Assembly (NCBI GenBank): GCA_030674185.1
Contig: CM060307.1
Span: forward strand, 77,118,635 to 77,128,634
Direction of reading: 5' to 3'
Origin: Monoplex corrugatus
Lineage: Eukaryota > Mollusca > Gastropoda > Littorinimorpha > Ranellidae
DNA: 10,000 nucleotides
This document shows, piece after piece, positions 6,361-10,000 of this stretch (position 1 is the stretch's first letter; each line of letters begins with the position of its first letter). The notes beneath the pieces are model-generated. The model saw only the letters and a program-made list of their open reading frames with translations, was not told where the DNA came from and searched no databases. Made by a program: the position numbers and the translations under genes.

Positions 6361-7593
6361 CTGAACATTTTTTGCAATAATTTTTTGTTTTGTTTTGTTT
6401 TCTGATTGATGAGGGCCCAAAACTACGACCACTAGTCATGATATGCTACCTAATCACCAGGCACCTTTGGCTGACTGAGTCGACAGGCGAATCAATTCGA
6501 ATTAGTTGAGTACAACGACATTATGAAATAGTGGTTTGTCAAAAAGCAGTTTTTAAAACATTTAAATCATTAAAAAAAAAAGACAAATATTATTAGCAAA
6601 GCAAAATCAACTAATTAAAGTTTTCAAATTCAGCACATTTGTAAGGCACCCACTTACAAAAATGATGAACTTGAAGACTTTTGTGTATTTATTTTGCTTT
6701 TGTCTTTTTTCTAAAATGAATAAAAAAAAATGTCTTTAAAACGCTTGATCAAAGGCTCTACATGTGTGTGCATGAGATGTAGTCATTTTCAAAGCATAAA
6801 TTGCGTGAAAAAAATTTTAAGTTGAACTTGACAAACATTCACACTGTATATGTTAATGGATAAGTGGTAACATCAAACTTCGTTTGTAACAAGTGATGGA
6901 TATGGCAGCCATTTTTCTCTGAAAGTGTGCAAATTCCACGTCATTTTGCGTTGTTCATTTGACGTGATATTTTATGGTAAGGCATCTTGTAAAGAAAGTG
7001 ATCATCGGAAAAGGTTTTATCGAGCTTGCACGTATATTCTTCCTGGAATGATTATCAAATCAAATATTGAATCTGTGTGTGTGTTTTCATGAACACCAAA
7101 TACGATTACGTTTTCGGTTAATCTGAACTTTGCGCAGTTGGCACATTGTAACTTCAACAATTTTAGTCATTTCCCAAATCATTTCGACATGCCAACATTT
7201 TCAAAATATATGATCATCTCTGGCCTATGTTCCCAAACAAGTCAGAGCAAAAGACATTCGCAAGTTCCATTTCTCACGAATAACATTAGTTCTCAGAATT
7301 CAGTGCACAACATGCATTTGAAACTATTTCAGTTTAATTTGTTGTATTTTATTAATTTTCGTGAATAGTTTTTCCATGGACGTTTATTCCCAATTTTTCT
7401 AACCATTTTGAACATGAATGTGGAAGCGCATTATTCCTTGTTAAACTGTTATAATAGATCCGTGATCCTTTAGGTATGGAGTAAATTTCTTTCAGTGTTG
7501 TAGAAACATTATTTACACATGCATTTAGTACGGAAACCAACAAACCAAACAACCGATAAAACCACCCAACAAAGCAGCAAAACACACAACTAT
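6361..7593. other. AT-rich region with no recognisable gene
   Basis: Long A and T runs (for example 6571-6580 and 6722-6730) and no open frame with recognisable content on either strand. The frame at 7138-7368 has no start context, domain or periodicity and is not called as a gene. Confidence 0.6.
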
Positions 7594-7806
7594 CACAGAA
7601 ACCACTCAGCTAGAAACAGGCCCATAACCGTTTCCAGTCTGAAACATGATGTTGACAATGTCTGGCAAGCCTCTCGACTGAAGGCTTAGGATTAACCAAC
7701 ACAGAACCCCTCAGGTAGAAACAGGCCCATACCTGTACTTCAGTCTGAAACATGATGTTGACAATGTCTGGCAAGCCTCTCGATTGAAGGCTTAGGATTA
7801 ACCAAC
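7594..7806. repeat. 106-bp tandem duplication
   Basis: Two copies, 7594-7699 and 7700-7806. The last 66 bases of each (from CAGTCTGAAACATG to GATTAACCAAC) differ at only one position (C/T at about 7678), while the first 40 bases are more diverged with a 1-base indel. The duplication gives a frame on the minus strand with the phrase LSLQSRGLPDIVNIMFQTE twice, but nothing suggests that it is a gene. Confidence 0.9.
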
Positions 7807-7905
7807 ATCTAGCAGCACAGCCAATCACACTTATGTTAGACTGTAAACGAGACAATTAAACAATAAAGCCAGATGTATATACAGTTCTATTGGGATGTTT
7901 TCGAG

Positions 7906-8002
7906 GATCGCTCCTGTGAAAGGGAGCGGTCCACTGTCTCAGTGGACAGGTTCTGGCCTGTGCATGTTTTTCGTTCACTCCTCTTTCATGCACTCACAGG
8001 AG
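7906..8002. repeat. Nested and alternative hairpins
   Basis: GTCCACTG (7929-7936) and CAGTGGAC (7940-7947) form a perfect 8-bp stem with a 3-base loop. GATCGCTCC (7906-7914) pairs with GGAGCGGTC (7923-7931) with one mismatch. CTCCTGTGA (7911-7919) pairs perfectly with TCACAGGAG (7994-8002). The first two stems abut, while the third competes with the second. This could be a decayed inverted-repeat element or an RNA-like structure; no known family is recognised. Confidence 0.5.
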
Positions 8003-8103
8003 ATGACATACTCAAAGCTAGCTTAAGACAGGTTGGGTCAGAGCCCCAGTGTGTTCTGATCCACCCTCTATAAATGAGATAGGAAAATAACACGGGGAAC
8101 ACA

Positions 8104-8131
8104 AGATAGATAGAGAGACAGACAGAGACAG
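8104..8131 (+). repeat. Short GATA/GACA tetranucleotide run
   Basis: An imperfect AGATAGATAGAGAGACAGAC-type run of about 28 bp in otherwise unassigned sequence. Confidence 0.6.
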
Positions 8132-8255
8132 AACGGCCAGAGAGTCACGGTCGTACCAAGAGACAGGCCATTCAACTTGGCAAGGTACTGAGCCTACGAC
8201 ACAAAAATTCTCCCCGTGACACAACCAACAAACCCAACTACCATCCAAGCAAAAC

Positions 8256-8626
8256 TCATCATCATCATCAGCAAGTGCCTTGCCACATGGCGTTGGCAAT
8301 CATGGCCTTCCATCTGTTTCTATCCCTTGTTGCCTCAAGCACCTCTTCTACCCTCTCTGTCTTCAGCCACTCTGCAAGTCCGTCGAATATTTTCTCCCTG
8401 AGTCTACCTGGTGCTCTCTTTCCCTCCAGCTTTCCTGTTGTGACAAGATGCTCCAATTCCCCTTTCCTCATAAAATGGCCTATAAATGTTGCCTGTCTTT
8501 TCCTAATCTTCCTTATGAATGATCTTCTTGTGTCTGCCTCCTTCAAGACTGTTTCGTTTGTCTTCTTTGCTGTCCATTGGACTCTCAACATTCTTCTTAG
8601 AAACCACATCTCGGCCGCCTCAATCA
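8256..8626 (-). mobile_element. RTE-like non-LTR retrotransposon, 3' fragment (copy C)
   Basis: A minus-strand, 5'-truncated element. Its 3' tail is the TGA repeat seen on the plus strand as TCATCATCATCATCA (8256-8270). Homology to copy B starts at the KIEAAEMWF motif (near 8626) and runs to the stop. Nearly matching strings AAGCAAAACTCA (8247-8258) and AAACAAAACTCA (8650-8661) flank it and could be a target-site duplication. That would leave about 23 unexplained bases at the 5' junction, and the flanks are A-rich, so this is tentative. Confidence 0.85.
8268..8626 (-). pseudogene. Reverse transcriptase C-terminal fragment (RTE-like), frame open
   Basis: About 120 residues of the element's C-terminal region in one frame without stop or shift: IEAAEMWFLRRMLRVQW, KEADTRRSFIRKI, RQATFIGHFMRKGELEHLV, LREKIFDGLAEWL, ending MWQGTC before TGA at 8268-8270. 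The open frame extends upstream to an ATG at 8696, but the roughly 23 residues before the homology are not element sequence. It lacks the RT catalytic core, so it is a truncated pseudogene although intact over its length. It is the best reference in this window for reading the damage in copies A and B, and differs from both at GAAACAGATGG against GATGCATATGG. Confidence 0.85.
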
Positions 8627-8639
8627 TGGCCAGACAAAA

Positions 8640-9120
8640 CAAGGAAAATAAACAAAACTCAACACAAAGTAAAATGCTTTCACCACTGTTATTCAATCAC
8701 TGACACATGTCCAGATACTGTTTCAAACAAAACACCAATTAACGTACACATCAACTCTCTATTCTCTCGTTCTTTCTGTGTAAATCACACTTTCGAAACA
8801 AACTTGCACACACAAAAACAATGAAAAACAAAAGTAGTATATGATGAACAAAACAAACAACAACAGTCACATGCAACACTAATTGTGCATTCTTCACTTT
8901 TCTCAAGGACTATTTTTGTACATTGAGCAATTCCTGGTGTTTTTTGTGAACAGCCTGAGAATGAAGATTAACATTCACTCCCTCGTTCTCAGGAAGAGCC
9001 AAGAAAATTCTGCTTGGCCCAGCTGTCCATCATATCATCTACAAAATATGCCGTTAGCAGTAGCTCTTGTTATTTAAGCACTCATAATTTGATTAAGCAA
9101 TTGCAGCTGATAGTTGGCAA
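8640..9120. other. No recognisable gene; small inverted repeat
   Basis: A/C-rich in the left part and mixed in the right. CCTGAGAA (8955-8962) and TTCTCAGG (8987-8994) are an 8-bp inverted repeat with 24 bases between. The frames at 8883-9077 and 9014-9211 show no domain or start context. Confidence 0.6.
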
Positions 9121-9478
9121 TATCATTAAATCATACAATCTCATTTTAGATGACATTTCAACAAAACATTCAAAACATTTGAGTGTCAAAACAAACAAAC
9201 AAAAAGGATAGCATAGAGTACTATCAAATCATACAATCTCATTTCGAGTAATATTTAATAAACAAGACATTTCATTGTGAAAAAAAAATGATTGCCTAGA
9301 ACAAAGTATTATCAAATCATACAGTTTCATTTCAAATGATACTTAACTATGACATTTCTGGTTGAAAAAAATGATAGCCCAGAATCAAGTATGGTCAAAT
9401 CACACAATCTTATTTCAAACGATGTTAAAACACGTTCAAGCCATTTCTACGTGAAAAAATAATGGCATGTAAGATGAT
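9121..9478 (+). repeat. Degenerate tandem repeat, four units of 82-101 bp
   Basis: Units start at 9121, 9222, 9310 and 9392, each opening with TATCAAATCATACAATCTCA or a close variant. They continue with TTTCAAATGAT-like text, GACATTTC, a TGTGAAAAAA-like A run and ATGATAGCC-like text. Intervals are 101, 88 and 82 bases. Units 2 and 3 are most alike; unit 1 carries extra CAAA-type sequence (about 9160-9205). There is no coding content. It is an old local minisatellite or the internal repeats of an unidentified element. Confidence 0.8.
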
Positions 9479-9818
9479 CAAGGCACAATTAACCATCAGT
9501 TTTTTGTTGATATAAAACGAAGAAAATGGTCAAGCCATACCCATAGTCTTCCTTTTTTTCTACAGCATTGATGCAGCTGCGCTTTGAGCAGTCGTGACGA
9601 CCCAACCTTTGTACAATCGAGGATTCTACTTAAAGCAAACATGACACCCAAATCTGATCAAACTCGATCGGTGCAAGCAAAGGACCTCTTGCTGAACTAC
9701 TTTACATTCACATAATAACAGTTCACGTCCACTGAAATGTAAACTTTGGCGGCTTCAGAACGTATAGTGGTGAGAAGTTCTTGCCGGTACAAAACTCCAT
9801 TTTCTCCACATAATAACA

Positions 9819-9820
<2 letters not shown>
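9479..9820. other. No recognisable gene
   Basis: A strong acceptor-like string, CTTCCTTTTTTTCTACAG, ends at 9565, but all three frames after it meet a stop within about 35 bases, so no internal coding exon follows. No donor or other signal was found to support an untranslated exon. Confidence 0.5.
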
Positions 9821-9903
<83 letters not shown>

Positions 9904-9948
9904 ACACACATACACACACTCACAAACACACACACGCACATACACACG
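9821..9948 (+). repeat. (CA)n microsatellite with imperfect 3' part
   Basis: A pure AC tract from 9821 to about 9902, then an imperfect ACACATAC/CACACTCAC stretch to 9948. The Cys/Val-rich frame across it on the minus strand is an artefact. Confidence 0.97.
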
Positions 9949-10000
9949 AATAAATGAAAATGAATTCTCCTTTTTGTCACTTGGGAAAAAATTAACCAAG

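Noticed and set aside
8256..8275. CRISPR-like or regulatory direct repeats
   Set aside because: The TCA repeats are the 3' tail of an RTE element. The window is eukaryotic and no spacer-repeat pattern exists.
8275..8703. Plus-strand frames of 142 and 80 residues
   Set aside because: They are antisense shadows of RTE copy C, whose coding strand is minus.
9547..9640. Host exon after the acceptor-like CTTCCTTTTTTTCTACAG
   Set aside because: All three frames after the AG contain a stop within about 35 bases, and no donor or domain supports an exon.
9697..9999. Minus-strand 100-residue Cys/Val-rich frame
   Set aside because: It is produced by the (CA)n array at 9821-9948.

Overview
The window looks like intergenic or intronic DNA from an animal, most likely a mollusc and probably a gastropod. 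There are no bacterial-type gene arrays, operons or ribosome-binding contexts. It is moderately AT-rich and full of dinucleotide microsatellites and decayed retrotransposon pieces. It also carries two short interspersed repeats that I recall, without having searched, as common in molluscan genomes. I find no convincing host gene, tRNA or rRNA, and most open frames are by-products of transposons or microsatellites. Layout: 1-119 is the 3' end of an RTE-like non-LTR retrotransposon (copy A). A 69-bp tandem repeat (313-450, resuming at 1746-1813) is split by a 5'-truncated non-LTR retrotransposon (451-1728). That insert keeps an RNase H domain, a Cys/His tail, a 3' UTR and an ATTC tail, and is flanked by a clear target-site duplication. 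Next come a (CT)n tract, a cluster of GTCGACTTA motifs, a long pyrimidine tract, and an unrecognised 135-codon ORF (3088-3495) with a Gln/Pro/Ala/Arg-rich repetitive end. Two compound (GT)n arrays follow (3672-3764 and 3987-4110). Between 4451 and 5037 a mollusc-type repeat is cut in two by a block that includes a 325-bp inverted repeat (foldback or MITE-like, 4601-4925). RTE copy B (about 5120-5622) follows, then a minus-strand SINE/LINE tail (5794 onward). About 6.36-7.59 kb is AT-rich with nothing recognisable. The last part holds a 106-bp tandem duplication (7594-7806), a hairpin cluster (7906-8002), RTE copy C on the minus strand (8256-8626, frame still open), a degenerate tandem repeat of 82-101 bp (9121-9478), and a long (CA)n array (9821-9948). 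The interest lies in layered transposition history rather than in cooperating genes. Removing the 451-1728 insert with one copy of its target duplication restores the 69-bp period to the base. The foldback-containing block sits between two near-identical 16-bp direct repeats. The three RTE copies all run their stop codon into a TGA-repeat tail and fall into two apparent sequence variants. Family assignments rest on motif recognition from memory and have not been checked by any search.
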